A stretch of DNA of 64,000 bases from Bacteroidia bacterium (GTDB taxonomy: Bacteria; Bacteroidota; Bacteroidia; 2-12-FULL-35-15). The notes beneath the pieces were generated by a model, which had not been told where the DNA came from, searched no databases, and saw nothing but the letters and a program-made list of their open reading frames with translations. The stretch lies in the NCBI GenBank assembly GCA_030654175.1, contig JAURXZ010000048.1:1-64000 (forward strand), written 5' to 3'. The position numbers were made by a program, and so were the translations under genes. Of the stretch, positions 9,268-18,459 are shown in pieces (position 1 is the first letter of the stretch; each line of letters starts with the position of its first letter).

Positions 9268-9309
9268 TTTACGAATCTATGTTCGTTATGTAGCATTCAG
9301 ATTCGTAAA
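9268..9309. repeat. Inverted repeat, 11-bp arms, 20-nt loop
   Basis: TTTACGAATCT at 9268-9278 pairs exactly with AGATTCGTAAA at 9299-9309. It lies between divergent genes, so it is not in a terminator position. The ACGAAT core is like the inverted repeat at 18348-18427. Confidence 0.6.
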
Positions 9310-9342
9310 TTCGTTTTTTTATTCGAAATCTGTAATCAAAAT

Positions 9343-10326
9343 ATGTTAATCCGATTTTTTAAACACAATAATCCTTCCTCGTTTATTCTCCTGCCAATGT
9401 TTGCATTGGTATTATGGATAATCGGCTTTTTTTCAGCGCAAAGTAGTGCGGGAACCTATCACATGCCGGTATACGAGACAGTGGCAAAACCACTCAACAG
9501 CATTCATTTTATTGGCACACTCACCGCTTTCCTTTTAATTATCAGCGGAGCTTTTTTACTCAATTTCATTGTTAATAAATTCGAAATACTTACGAAACCT
9601 TCCTTTCTTCCCGCCTTGTTTTATATTGTTTTTATGAGCATGGACAATGCAATGCTAACCTTACACCCATTTGTGTTTACGAATATCTTTATAATGCTCG
9701 CTGTATACAAATTAGTAAGTTCTTACCAAAAAGACACCGCTTTTTCAAATGCCTTTGATGCAGGTATATTATTATCTATTTCCACACTTTTTTATTTTCC
9801 AAGCATTGTTTTCATACCCTTACTTGGCATTGGATTTATACTTTTCCGCCCTTTTAACTGGCGGGAATGGATCATTTCATTACTTGGTATATTGGTACCC
9901 TATATATTTTTATTCAGCTATTATTTTTTAAACGACACTCCTGATAACTGGCGGAATACTATTGCGTTTTTCCCCGATTTGCCGGAGCAACCAAAACCCG
10001 TTATTTCCAACAGTTTCTATTTTATGCTGGGAATCTGTATATTGATCATTTTCTTTTCATTCAAAAAATTATTTGTCGGGTTTAATGAGGCTTCTCAAAG
10101 AAACAAAAAGGGGATTTCATTACTTCTCTGGTTTTCAGCTTTTGCTTTGTTATCAATATTTATAGCTCCAACAGTATCTATCCAAAATTATTCTGCGTTA
10201 GCAATTCCATCATCTGTTTTTTGTGCCAACTATTTTTTGAAAATTAAAAAGCCATGGTGGGGGGAACTATTGTTCCTTTTGCTACTCGCTTCTATTTTTA
10301 TTAATCACTTTTTCACTCTTTTTTAA
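9343..10326 (+). CDS. DUF6427-type multi-pass membrane protein
   Basis: 327 residues with about nine hydrophobic helices and short loops. The opening, MLIRFFKHNNPSSFILLP, is typical of the Bacteroidota DUF6427 family that sits beside purine or uracil salvage genes; here purQ follows after 84 bases. No catalytic motif is visible and the function is unknown. The FRPFNWREW segment in a cytoplasmic loop is characteristic in my recollection. Confidence 0.65.
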   Translation: MLIRFFKHNNPSSFILLPMFALVLWIIGFFSAQSSAGTYHMPVYETVAKPLNSIHFIGTLTAFLLIISGAFLLNFIVNKFEILTKPSFLPALFYIVFMSMDNAMLTLHPFVFTNIFIMLAVYKLVSSYQKDTAFSNAFDAGILLSISTLFYFPSIVFIPLLGIGFILFRPFNWREWIISLLGILVPYIFLFSYYFLNDTPDNWRNTIAFFPDLPEQPKPVISNSFYFMLGICILIIFFSFKKLFVGFNEASQRNKKGISLLLWFSAFALLSIFIAPTVSIQNYSALAIPSSVFCANYFLKIKKPWWGELLFLLLLASIFINHFFTLF

Positions 10327-10368
10327 ACAATAGCACAACAGGCAATACTCTTTGCATATTTTATTATG

Positions 10369-10376
10369 TATCTTTG
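10369..10376 (+). promoter_or_regulatory. Candidate purQ promoter -7 element
   Basis: TATCTTTG is a perfect TAnnTTTG match 34 bases before the purQ ATG. A TTTG at 10351 is only 14 bases upstream, shorter than the usual spacing. Confidence 0.45.
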
Positions 10377-10410
10377 TAAATATTAAATTCAGTAAAATCA
10401 ATCATTGATT

Positions 10411-11106
10411 ATGAGCAAATTTGGAGTAGTTATTTTCCCGGGATCGAATTGTGATCAGGATATGATTTATGTATTACGTGATATCATGGGGCAGGAAGTG
10501 GTAGAATTATGGCATAAGGATACCGACCTTAAAGGTGCTGATTTTATTATCCTTCCGGGAGGATTTTCTTACGGTGATTATTTGAGATCGGGTGCTATTG
10601 CACGCTTTTCACCTATTATGGAAAAGATCATTGAATTTGCTAACAAGGGTGGTTACGTACTGGGCATTTGCAACGGCTTTCAAATATTATGTGAGGCAGG
10701 ACTGGTTCCGGGTGCTTTACTTCATAACACTGAACGTAAATTTATTTGTAAAAATGTTTTTATAAAAACAGATAATAACGATACATTGATAACTTCAGAG
10801 ATCCCTAAAGGGAAGGCCCTGAAAATACCTATTGCACATGGTGAGGGTAATTTTTATGCTGATGCTGAAACATTAAAACAATTGAACGCAAACGGACAAA
10901 TACTTTTCCGTTATTGTGATGCAAATGGTATCGTTAACGATGCGGCAAACCCAAATGGTGCCAGCGAAAATATTGCTGGAGTTTGTAACGCAAATAAAAA
11001 TGTGTTTGGAATGATGCCACATCCGGAGCGCGCCACAGATGGTCAACTTAGTAATATTGACGGACGCTGGATCTTCGATTCTATTTTAAGTCTTGTAAAA
11101 CAATAA
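10411..11106 (+). CDS. purQ: Phosphoribosylformylglycinamidine synthase subunit PurQ
   Basis: Glutaminase subunit of FGAM synthase, which supplies ammonia for the fourth step of purine synthesis. 231 residues, the usual length for separate PurQ. Visible motifs: FPGSNCDQD at the N-terminus, LPGGFSYGDYLRSGAIAR, the nucleophile elbow GICNGFQIL with its Cys, and the His/Glu pair in MMPHPER near the C-terminus. The ATG at 10411 (MSKFG) is chosen over an upstream TTG. PurL and PurS are not in the window; purT lies about 34 kb away. Confidence 0.95.
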   Translation: MSKFGVVIFPGSNCDQDMIYVLRDIMGQEVVELWHKDTDLKGADFIILPGGFSYGDYLRSGAIARFSPIMEKIIEFANKGGYVLGICNGFQILCEAGLVPGALLHNTERKFICKNVFIKTDNNDTLITSEIPKGKALKIPIAHGEGNFYADAETLKQLNANGQILFRYCDANGIVNDAANPNGASENIAGVCNANKNVFGMMPHPERATDGQLSNIDGRWIFDSILSLVKQ

Positions 11107-11217
11107 AAACAACTCCTCATCTCCTCCCCCTGTGGGAAAAAGAGGAGCCAGGGTTCAAACCATTAAACCGTTTTAGTGCTAAGGTTAGCGGAATCTTTTG
11201 TTACTGATTTTTTACCT

Positions 11218-11373
11218 ATGAAATTGTTAAAAAAAAAGCATTCCTATTTGGTATTAATGGTTACAATTATATTGTTATCCGGATGCTCTTTGTTCAGTAA
11301 GAAAAAAAAATGTGCAGATTGTCCTAAATGGAGCAAAGTTGAAATTCAGAAAGGCCCCAAAAAGCAAATTTAG
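11218..11373 (+). CDS. Small lipoprotein
   Basis: 51 residues from the ATG at 11218. It has a basic N-region, a hydrophobic stretch and a lipobox LLSGC with Cys23, followed by a Lys-rich segment containing a CADC pair. No family is recognised. A longer frame from GTG 11176 would put extra residues before the signal peptide and is disfavoured. Confidence 0.6.
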   Translation: MKLLKKKHSYLVLMVTIILLSGCSLFSKKKKCADCPKWSKVEIQKGPKKQI

Positions 11374-11470
11374 TTGGTTTGTAAAACTCAGCAGGATCCG
11401 GTTCAATTCCTTCGAAACACGAACAAAAGAAGAACAAATTAAAAATACCCTTTTTTAGGTATTGGTTTCA

Positions 11471-11502
11471 TTTCGGAATGGCTGAAGAAAACTGTATTTT
11501 TG
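11471..11502 (+). promoter_or_regulatory. Candidate feoAB promoter
   Basis: TTTC at 11471, a 20-base spacer, then TATTTTTG (TAnnTTTG match) at 11495-11502. Transcription would start almost on the first FeoA ATG (11510), which makes the second ATG (11519) a plausible real start. Confidence 0.45.
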
Positions 11503-11509
11503 TATAAAT

Positions 11510-11758
11510 ATGAAAACAATGTCTAAAAATCTGGCACAGTTGGAAATAGGTCAGAGTGCTATTATTAACTCTTTTACCGACAAGCACATGGCACTTAAAT
11601 TGCTTGAAATGGGCTGTACACCCGGTGAAGTGGTACAACTTGACCGTATTGCCCCAATGGGCGACCCTATCGCTATTCGCGTTTCGGGATATTTGTTGAG
11701 TTTACGTAAAGCTGAAGCTTCTACAATTCTCGTATCGTTACTGGCTGCTAATATCTAA
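11510..11758 (+). CDS. feoA: Ferrous iron transport protein A
   Basis: 82 residues, a small SH3-like FeoA domain that associates with FeoB. The pattern LEIGQSAII...LLEMGCTPGE...DPIAIRVSGYLLSLRK is typical. The stop is 9 bases before the feoB start, in the same frame, so the pair is an operon. An alternative start at 11519 would give 79 residues. Confidence 0.9.
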   Translation: MKTMSKNLAQLEIGQSAIINSFTDKHMALKLLEMGCTPGEVVQLDRIAPMGDPIAIRVSGYLLSLRKAEASTILVSLLAANI

Positions 11759-11767
11759 ATAAAGCGG

Positions 11768-13999
11768 TTGGTGGAAGCGAATCAATCTTTTGTAAATTTT
11801 TCTGATAAAACCTCCTTAAAAGTTGCCTTAGTTGGAAACCCCAACAGTGGCAAATCCACTTTATTCAATGCACTTACAGGCTTAAATCAAAAAACAGGAA
11901 ACTTCCCTGGCGTAACTGTTGATAAAAAATCAGGCGTTGTAAAGCTTAATAGAACGGAGAATCAAGAGCCAAGAGCCGAAATATCCGACAAGTCTCAACT
12001 ATCAACCAGCAACTACCAACCAGCAACCAACAGCACAATAACTGTTGAATTTACAGATCTGCCGGGAACCTACAGTCTTTATCCAAAATCCCTTGATGAG
12101 CACGTTGCTTTTGAAGTTCTTTGCGATCCCAATAATGAAAACCATCCTGATGTTACCATTATAGTTGCAGATGCAAGTAATCTGAAACGGAATTTATTTT
12201 TAGTATCACAGATCATCGATCTGAAAATGCCTGTGATACTTGTTTTAAATATGATGGACCTGGTAGAAAAAGAAGGTGATGTAATTGATTCTATAAGGCT
12301 TTCTGAAAAATTAGGGGTAAAAGTAGTAGGCTTAAGTGCGCGTAACAAAGAAGGCATAGAAACGCTAAAACAAGCATTATTGCAACCATTGCCTGTTCCT
12401 CAGTACGATTTTATTGATATTAAAAAACTGGCACCGGAGCTGATAGAAAAAATTGCTGCCATCGTAAAGGTGAATAGTGATTTTGCTGCCTTTCAAATTA
12501 TTAATAATTTTTCGGAAATAAATTACTTCGATAAACATCCGGATAAAAAAGAGAAAATAGCCGCTATTTTAAATGCTTCTACCGTTGATAGCAACAAGCT
12601 GCAATCGCAAGAAACCGTAGAGAGATATAAAGTGATCAATCGTATTGTTGAGGAATGTATCACTCACAAATCAGCCATTAAAACGGAATCATTCAGCCAC
12701 AAACTGGATAGCATTTTAACGCATCGTATTTGGGGATATTCAATTTTTCTGGTCATATTGTTTTTTATTTTTCAAACTATATTTTTTCTTGCTGCTTATC
12801 CTATGCAATGGATTGAAACTTTATTTGTTTCTTTTTCTAATATTGCAACACAAACCCTGCCTCCGGGCGAATTTACCAACTTACTTGTAAACGGGATCTT
12901 AGCTGGGTTGAGTGGAATAATAGTATTTGTTCCACAAATTGCCCTGTTGTTTGCATTTATCGCCATACTGGAAGACACAGGCTATATGGCACGTGTAAGC
13001 TTTATTATGGACAAGCTGATGCGGAAATTCGGACTGAATGGCCGTTCGGTAATACCACTGGTAAGCGGAGTAGCGTGCGCTATTCCGGCCATTATGAGTA
13101 CACGTACCATGAGTAGCTGGAAAGAGCGGATGATCACCATAATGGTAACTCCACTTATGAGTTGTTCGGCACGCTTACCTGTTTATACACTATTGATCGC
13201 ATTGGTTGTTCCTGAAGGGAAAAGTCTGGGCATTTTCAATTATCAGGGACTTATTTTAATGGCTCTTTACCTGATCGGTTTTTTTGCAGCAATGATGGCT
13301 GCTTTAGTGATGAAGTGGATCCTGCGGTCCCGCGAAAAAAGTTATTTTATTATGGAGCTGCCTGTATACCGCAGCCCTCAATGGCGCACAGTAGGCCTCA
13401 CCATTTACGACAAAGTAAAATCATTCTTGTTTGATGCCGGTAAGATCATACTGGCAGTATCTGTGATACTTTGGTTCTTATCATCTCATGCACCTAGCAA
13501 TCGGTTTGAAGTAATTGAAAAAAAGTATGACAGTCCGGAAATGGCTAAAATATACAATGAAGCTGATCTTCAAGCAAAGATCTCATCTGAACAACTCGAA
13601 GCCTCTTATGCCGGAATACTTGGAAAATCAATTGAACCAGCAATAGCCCCTTTAGGATTTGATTGGAAAATAGGGATAGCATTGGTTACGTCATTCGCAG
13701 CACGGGAAGTATTTGTAGGTACAATGGCTACTATTTACAGTGTAGGTAACGCTGATAACACACAAACACTTCGCGAAAAAATGCAGGCAGAAGTAAACAC
13801 TGTAACCGGCAAACCCCAATTTTCAGTTGCTGTGGGTTTTTCACTTATGATATTCTATGCTTTCGCAATGCAATGTATGAGCACACTTGCCATCGTTTAC
13901 CGGGAAACAAAACATTGGAAATGGCCGGTAATTCAATTCCTTTTTATGAGCGCTTTGGCTTATATTTCCAGCTTTGTTGTTTATCAGCTGCTAAAATAA
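11768..13999 (+). CDS. feoB: Ferrous iron transporter FeoB
   Basis: 743 residues. An N-terminal G-protein domain carries G1 GNPNSGKST (23-31), the NFPGVTV G2 region, G3 DLPG (97-100), G4 NMMD and a G5-like GLSAR. A helical GDI-like segment follows, then a membrane domain with Nramp-like gate motifs. It imports Fe(II) across the inner membrane. There is no ATG before G1: the start is TTG 11768 or GTG 11771. Residues about 62-90, between strands ahead of G3, are an insert rich in Asn, Gln, Ser and Thr (ENQEPRAE..., then STSNYQPATNS) that is not part of ordinary FeoB; see the findings. Confidence 0.95.
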   Translation: MVEANQSFVNFSDKTSLKVALVGNPNSGKSTLFNALTGLNQKTGNFPGVTVDKKSGVVKLNRTENQEPRAEISDKSQLSTSNYQPATNSTITVEFTDLPGTYSLYPKSLDEHVAFEVLCDPNNENHPDVTIIVADASNLKRNLFLVSQIIDLKMPVILVLNMMDLVEKEGDVIDSIRLSEKLGVKVVGLSARNKEGIETLKQALLQPLPVPQYDFIDIKKLAPELIEKIAAIVKVNSDFAAFQIINNFSEINYFDKHPDKKEKIAAILNASTVDSNKLQSQETVERYKVINRIVEECITHKSAIKTESFSHKLDSILTHRIWGYSIFLVILFFIFQTIFFLAAYPMQWIETLFVSFSNIATQTLPPGEFTNLLVNGILAGLSGIIVFVPQIALLFAFIAILEDTGYMARVSFIMDKLMRKFGLNGRSVIPLVSGVACAIPAIMSTRTMSSWKERMITIMVTPLMSCSARLPVYTLLIALVVPEGKSLGIFNYQGLILMALYLIGFFAAMMAALVMKWILRSREKSYFIMELPVYRSPQWRTVGLTIYDKVKSFLFDAGKIILAVSVILWFLSSHAPSNRFEVIEKKYDSPEMAKIYNEADLQAKISSEQLEASYAGILGKSIEPAIAPLGFDWKIGIALVTSFAAREVFVGTMATIYSVGNADNTQTLREKMQAEVNTVTGKPQFSVAVGFSLMIFYAFAMQCMSTLAIVYRETKHWKWPVIQFLFMSALAYISSFVVYQLLK
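11951..12036 (+). repeat. In-frame low-complexity insert in feoB
   Basis: About 86 bases of short imperfect repeats (AATCAAGAGCCAAGAGCC, then CAACCAGCAACTACCAACC) are translated in frame without stops. The style matches the insert in the helicase gene at 56134-56182 and suggests a small repeat insertion tolerated in a surface loop. Confidence 0.55.
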
Positions 14000-14069
14000 A
14001 TACCGCTTAAAGCTGGCACTCATTTTTTAGCCACAAGATCAGTTCCGTTTAACAAATAATTTTTATAAA

Positions 14070-14870
14070 ATGAAAATTCAACATTTATTAATAACACTCG
14101 CATTTACAGTTACACTAACCTCATGCGTTGAAAAGGTGCCTATAACCGGCCGTAAACAATTGAGCATTGTTCAGGAAAGCGAGTTAATAGGAATGAGTTT
14201 AACAGAGTATCAAAAATTTTTATCCACACATCCGGTAGTTCCGGAATCTGATCCCAACGCTCAATTAGTAAAAAAAGTGGGTTTAAAAATTCAGGCTGCA
14301 ACAACTAAATTCATGAGTGAGAGGGGATTGAGCAAAAGGATACAAGGTTATAAATGGGAATTTAATACAATAGCAGATCCGGCAGTAAATGCGTGGTGTA
14401 TGCCTGGTGGAAAAGTAGTGGTGTATACAGGCTTATTGCCGGTAACTCAGGATGAAACAAGTCTGGCCATTGTAATAGGGCATGAAATTGCACATGCCAT
14501 TGCCCGCCATGGTAATGAGCGAATGAGCCAGGGATTGATCGTTCAGGCGGGTGGAATTGCTTTACAAGCTGCACTATCACAAAAGCCGAAAGAAACACAA
14601 AATATTTTTTTACAATCGTTTGGTTTAACCTCTCAATTAGGGATATTAAAATATTCACGTGTTCATGAAAGTGAAGCCGACAAACTTGGACTTGTATTCG
14701 CAGCAATGGCGGGTTATGATCCAAATGCAGCAGTTAGTTTCTGGCAGCGGATGGCTGCTCAAAGCAAACAACAATCAATTGAACTACTTAGCACCCACCC
14801 AAGCGATGAAACGAGAATTGCTGATATCAAAAAGTTTTTACCGGAGGCAATGAAGTATTATGTGAAATAA
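14070..14870 (+). CDS. M48-family metallopeptidase, lipoprotein
   Basis: 266 residues. The signal peptide ends in lipobox LTSC (Cys19), so the protein is membrane-anchored in the envelope. The zinc site is HEIAH (His138, Glu139, His142), followed by HESEADKLG, whose Glu is the third ligand. The family (BepA/LoiP type) handles quality control of outer-membrane proteins. The VPITGRKQLSIV stretch just after the lipobox is typical. It is monocistronic: 70 bases follow feoB, and a gap follows it. Confidence 0.9.
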   Translation: MKIQHLLITLAFTVTLTSCVEKVPITGRKQLSIVQESELIGMSLTEYQKFLSTHPVVPESDPNAQLVKKVGLKIQAATTKFMSERGLSKRIQGYKWEFNTIADPAVNAWCMPGGKVVVYTGLLPVTQDETSLAIVIGHEIAHAIARHGNERMSQGLIVQAGGIALQAALSQKPKETQNIFLQSFGLTSQLGILKYSRVHESEADKLGLVFAAMAGYDPNAAVSFWQRMAAQSKQQSIELLSTHPSDETRIADIKKFLPEAMKYYVK

Positions 14871-14979
14871 TTTTTTAGAAAAATCATTAAGGAGAAGTCG
14901 GTAATCCCTTTTTTTTCATGAATTTTCGGGTTATCATTTCCTCTTTTTGTTGTTTATCCTTCTAGAATAACAAGCAATT

Positions 14980-14987
14980 TACCTTTG
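14980..14987 (+). promoter_or_regulatory. Candidate promoter -7 element before T9SS cargo
   Basis: TACCTTTG matches TAnnTTTG. The nearest TTTG lies 30 bases upstream, too far for a standard promoter. It would give a leader of about 175 bases for the gene at 15168. The 14871-15167 gap holds nothing else I can support. Confidence 0.3.
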
Positions 14988-15167
14988 CTATTTGCAAAAT
15001 GGATGGAACATTAATCTGGTTTTTGTCTAAATTTGAAATATTCAATTTTATTATAGTTTATAATTTGCAAAAAAGAATAAGTAATTGCAAGAATTTACGA
15101 TTATACAAATACATAAGTTGCCCATATAAAAGGGTCGGTGACAATACATTAAAAAAAACTGTCGAGA

Positions 15168-16079
15168 ATGAAGAAATATCTATTAGTTCTGACAATTTTA
15201 CTTCTGACTTTCAAAATGGGAAAGAGCCAGACAAATGTTTATCACCCTTTTCCCGACTCCGGCACAATATGGATTGGAACTTCTTGGTATAATGATGGAG
15301 GAACCGGTCCCTGTGTTGTAACCAATGATTACAACTTATATATTTCCGGAGATACGACTATAGGGATATATTCATATCATAAACTTTATAGAAATGGATA
15401 CATCTCTTCTTTTATGTGCCCACAACCCGGATACTATTATTACGGGGTGTATGCAGGAGCTTTTAGACAAGACAATGCAAACAAAAAAATTTATTTATTT
15501 GAAAACGGAACAGATACTCTTGCGTATGATTTTAATTTAAATGTTGGAGACACCCTTAATTGGACCTGTTTAAGCATCGGATACAATAATTATATTCAAT
15601 CGATCGATTCAGTATTAATCGGGAGCCAATACCACAAAAGATTTTGGCTTAATAATAATTATGCCGCACTGATTGAAGGCGTTGGAAGTACTCTTGGCGC
15701 ATTTGCTCGAATAGCTCCCGCTTTTGAATCTGGCGAAGATTTATGGTGTATAAGAATAAATAATCAAACTGCCTGGTCTTCCTCACAAGTTAACAAATGT
15801 AGTTTAACATCAATAGCTGAAAATTCTATTGCAGAAAATCAAATTTTAATTTCCAATAATCCATTTTCAACTGAGACAACTTTGAGTTCCATTTCTAATT
15901 TAAAATATTCGACCTTAACTGTTTATAATTCATCGGGCCAGCAAGCCAAACAAATGCAAAATATTAGCGGGCAGACAATAACTTTGTACCGAGACAATTT
16001 ACCAAGCGGACTGTATTTTATTCGCCTGACACGAGACAACAAAGTAATTATGACAGGTAAATTGGTAATTACAGAATGA
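15168..16079 (+). CDS. Secreted protein with T9SS type A sorting domain
   Basis: 303 residues. A signal peptide (about 1-20, ending GKSQ) precedes an unrecognised beta-rich body with many Tyr and Asn residues. The C-terminal 80 residues (from about SNNPFSTETT) form a type A sorting domain: the NPF start, VYNSSGQQ, LPSGLYFIRL and a terminal KLVITE strand. It should be exported by T9SS and either anchored or released. The body shows no catalytic motif; the function is unknown. Confidence 0.85.
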   Translation: MKKYLLVLTILLLTFKMGKSQTNVYHPFPDSGTIWIGTSWYNDGGTGPCVVTNDYNLYISGDTTIGIYSYHKLYRNGYISSFMCPQPGYYYYGVYAGAFRQDNANKKIYLFENGTDTLAYDFNLNVGDTLNWTCLSIGYNNYIQSIDSVLIGSQYHKRFWLNNNYAALIEGVGSTLGAFARIAPAFESGEDLWCIRINNQTAWSSSQVNKCSLTSIAENSIAENQILISNNPFSTETTLSSISNLKYSTLTVYNSSGQQAKQMQNISGQTITLYRDNLPSGLYFIRLTRDNKVIMTGKLVITE

Positions 16080-16298
16080 AAGAAGCACCGTCAGCAACAT
16101 TCGCTTGCAATATGGCCGTTAATAGCCAGTCATCATTTAAATTCGCAATAAAAATTGTTGATGATAAAAACATATCGCAGCTGAATAAATTTATTTTTTA
16201 CTTGTTTTTGCCAATGTAATTTTATAATTTCCAATTCAAAAATCGGGCACATCACTGAGCCGACTAATAAACACAACAATAAACTGCAACCAATTTTA

Positions 16299-16916
16299 AT
16301 GAACCAAGTCGACCGTAACCAATCCATTCTCTATAAATACATTCCTGAAAAGGCTGTACCTACTATTTCGGAATGGATATTTAAATTTGATTTTAAGTTG
16401 CGTATCAAAAAAAGTCGTTCTACAAAACTCGGAGATTATCGCCCGCCATTTAATGGAGAAAATCATTTGATCACCATTAATTATGATATGAATAAGTATG
16501 CGTTTTTAATTACGCTTGTTCATGAAATTGCTCATTTATCAAACTATAATAAAAACAAAAACTCGGTGAAGCCACATGGAGAAGAGTGGAAACTTCATTA
16601 TAAATTATTGATGCAGCAGTTTTTAATTCCTGATATCTTTCCGGTAGACGTAATAACAGCATTACGTAAATACATGAATAATCCTGCGGCTTCGAGCTGC
16701 TCCGACATTAATTTGTTACGAATATTAAAAAGATACGACATCCGCCAGGATACCGTTCTATTAGAAGAGTTGCCAATGGGAACTACTTTTCAGTACAATA
16801 AAAGCCGCAATTTTATAAAAGGGGAGCAGGTCAGAAAACGTTTTAAATGCAAAGAAATTAGCACCAACAGGATGTTTTTATTTAACCCACTTACTGAAGT
16901 GGCGGTAATTAGCTGA
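16299..16916 (+). CDS. SprT-like zinc metalloprotease domain protein
   Basis: 205 residues. The zinc motif HEIAH (His75, Glu76, His79) is followed by KPHGEEW, whose His93 is the third ligand, as in SprT/Spartan-like proteins. There is no signal peptide, so it is cytoplasmic. The C-terminal third (YNKSRNFIKGEQVRKRFKC) is typical of the Bacteroidota version and may be a small zinc- or nucleic-acid-binding part. A role in handling DNA-protein crosslinks is only suggested by the distant Spartan relationship. Confidence 0.85.
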   Translation: MNQVDRNQSILYKYIPEKAVPTISEWIFKFDFKLRIKKSRSTKLGDYRPPFNGENHLITINYDMNKYAFLITLVHEIAHLSNYNKNKNSVKPHGEEWKLHYKLLMQQFLIPDIFPVDVITALRKYMNNPAASSCSDINLLRILKRYDIRQDTVLLEELPMGTTFQYNKSRNFIKGEQVRKRFKCKEISTNRMFLFNPLTEVAVIS

Positions 16917-16985
16917 TTTACCGGATTTTTCTGACTTTTAACTAAAAAAAATTCAACAAATCGGGATAACTAGCAGGGTTTTTCT

Positions 16986-16993
16986 TAAATTTG
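16986..16993 (+). promoter_or_regulatory. Candidate promoter -7 element before aminotransferase
   Basis: TAAATTTG matches TAnnTTTG 43 bases before the ATG at 17037. No clear -33 element was seen. Confidence 0.35.
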
Positions 16994-17036
16994 TTTTCCA
17001 GCACAAAAAATAAAAAAATTATTTAAAACATTTTGA

Positions 17037-18329
17037 ATGAGCGCTACTTTATTAGATAAAAACAATGATTTGATTGTATCAAAACTTGCCGAAAATATTA
17101 TTGGATCAGAAATTATAAAACTGGCAGCCGAAGTAAATGAAAAAATAAAAAAAGGAGAGAAAATATACAACCTAACTATTGGCGATTTTAATCCAAAAGT
17201 TTTTCCCATTCCTGCTGAATTAAAACAAGCTATTATCGCTGCTTACGAAGATGATCAGACCAACTACCCGGCAGCTGATGGTATGCTGGAATTGCGTCAG
17301 GCAGTTTCAAAGTTATTGAAAGAGCGGGGTAATTTGGATTTCAAAACAGACGAGATCGTAATTGCCGGTGGTGCCCGACCAATTATTTATGCGATATTCC
17401 GTGCTTTAGTTGATGCTGGTGATACAGTGGTGTTCCCGGTACCATCATGGAACAACAATCACTATACCTATTTGAATAACGCAAAACAGGTATTGCTTGA
17501 AACGTCTCCTTCTACTAATTTTATGCCTACGGCTGCCGATCTAAAGCCTCACATCAGTTCAGCAAATTTAATAGCACTTTGTTCTCCTTTAAATCCAACC
17601 GGTACAACCTTCCGCAAAAAAGATCTGGAAGAAATTTGTGATCTTATTTTGGCAGAAAACAGCTTACGCGCTGTTAAAGGAACCAAGCCTGTATATTTGA
17701 TGTATGACCAGATCTATTGGGCACTTACACACGGTGTTACCAAACATTATGATCCGGTAAGCCTTCGCCCTGAGATGAAAAACTATACTGTTTTTGTGGA
17801 TGGTATTTCAAAGTCCTTAGCTGCAACGGGTGTTCGTGTAGGTTGGGCAATGGGACCTAAAAAGATCATTGAAAAAATAAAATTAATTTTAACCCATGTT
17901 GGTGCATGGGCGCCAAAAGCAGAGCAGGTAGCAACTGCTACCTATCTGAATAATTTAGAAAATTACGATACATTTTTGGGTGATATAAAAACAAAGATCA
18001 ATGATCGTTTAGTTGGTTTTTACAAAGGATTTCAAAGTTTAAAAACGGAAGGTTTTCATGTTGATGCAATTGCTCCGGAAGCAGCAATTTATTTGACAGT
18101 ACAGTTTGCTTTACACGGACAAAAAACAAGTGATGGCAAGGTTTTAAAAACTACTCAGGATGTTACTAAATATATTCTGGATGAAGGAAAAGTTGCTTTG
18201 GTTCCTTTTTATGCATTTGGAGCATCACCTGATTCAAACTGGTATCGCCTGTCGGTAGGGACTTGTAAGCTTGAAGACGTAGAAGGTGTGATCGGAAATT
18301 TACGTTTGGCTCTAAAAAAATTAAGTTAG
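17037..18329 (+). CDS. PLP-dependent class I/II aminotransferase
   Basis: 430 residues, fold-type I aminotransferase. Motifs: YPAADGMLELRQAV near residues 80-94, the CSPLNPTGTTF substrate and cofactor segment, and VDGISKSLAATGVRVGWAMGP with the Schiff-base Lys. The substrate is most likely aspartate or another 2-oxo-acid partner; aspC-like genes of Bacteroidota have this length. It stands alone, with a repeat element after it. Confidence 0.9.
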   Translation: MSATLLDKNNDLIVSKLAENIIGSEIIKLAAEVNEKIKKGEKIYNLTIGDFNPKVFPIPAELKQAIIAAYEDDQTNYPAADGMLELRQAVSKLLKERGNLDFKTDEIVIAGGARPIIYAIFRALVDAGDTVVFPVPSWNNNHYTYLNNAKQVLLETSPSTNFMPTAADLKPHISSANLIALCSPLNPTGTTFRKKDLEEICDLILAENSLRAVKGTKPVYLMYDQIYWALTHGVTKHYDPVSLRPEMKNYTVFVDGISKSLAATGVRVGWAMGPKKIIEKIKLILTHVGAWAPKAEQVATATYLNNLENYDTFLGDIKTKINDRLVGFYKGFQSLKTEGFHVDAIAPEAAIYLTVQFALHGQKTSDGKVLKTTQDVTKYILDEGKVALVPFYAFGASPDSNWYRLSVGTCKLEDVEGVIGNLRLALKKLS

Positions 18330-18347
18330 AAATCAACAAAATAAATT

Positions 18348-18427
18348 GCCACGAATTTCACGAATTAATTTTTTAAAAATATAAAAATAATTTTTACTCT
18401 GTTTTTAAAATTAGTGAAATTAGTGGC
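18348..18427. repeat. 80-bp inverted-repeat element (CCACGAATTTCACGAATT type)
   Basis: The left arm GCCACGAATTTCACGAATTA and the right arm AAAATTAGTGAAATTAGTGGC-like sequence are imperfect inverted copies around an AT-rich middle. The element sits in the gap between the aminotransferase stop and the manC start. Similar sequences are common in intergenic DNA of Bacteroidota, as I recall. Confidence 0.7.
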
Positions 18428-18459
18428 TAATTTTTCAGTTGAGCTTTACAAAAAAGAAT

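Noticed and set aside
14999-15292. 97-codon frame before the T9SS cargo
   Set aside because: Its second half overlaps the signal peptide of the gene at 15168 in another frame, and the first half has no protein-like features.
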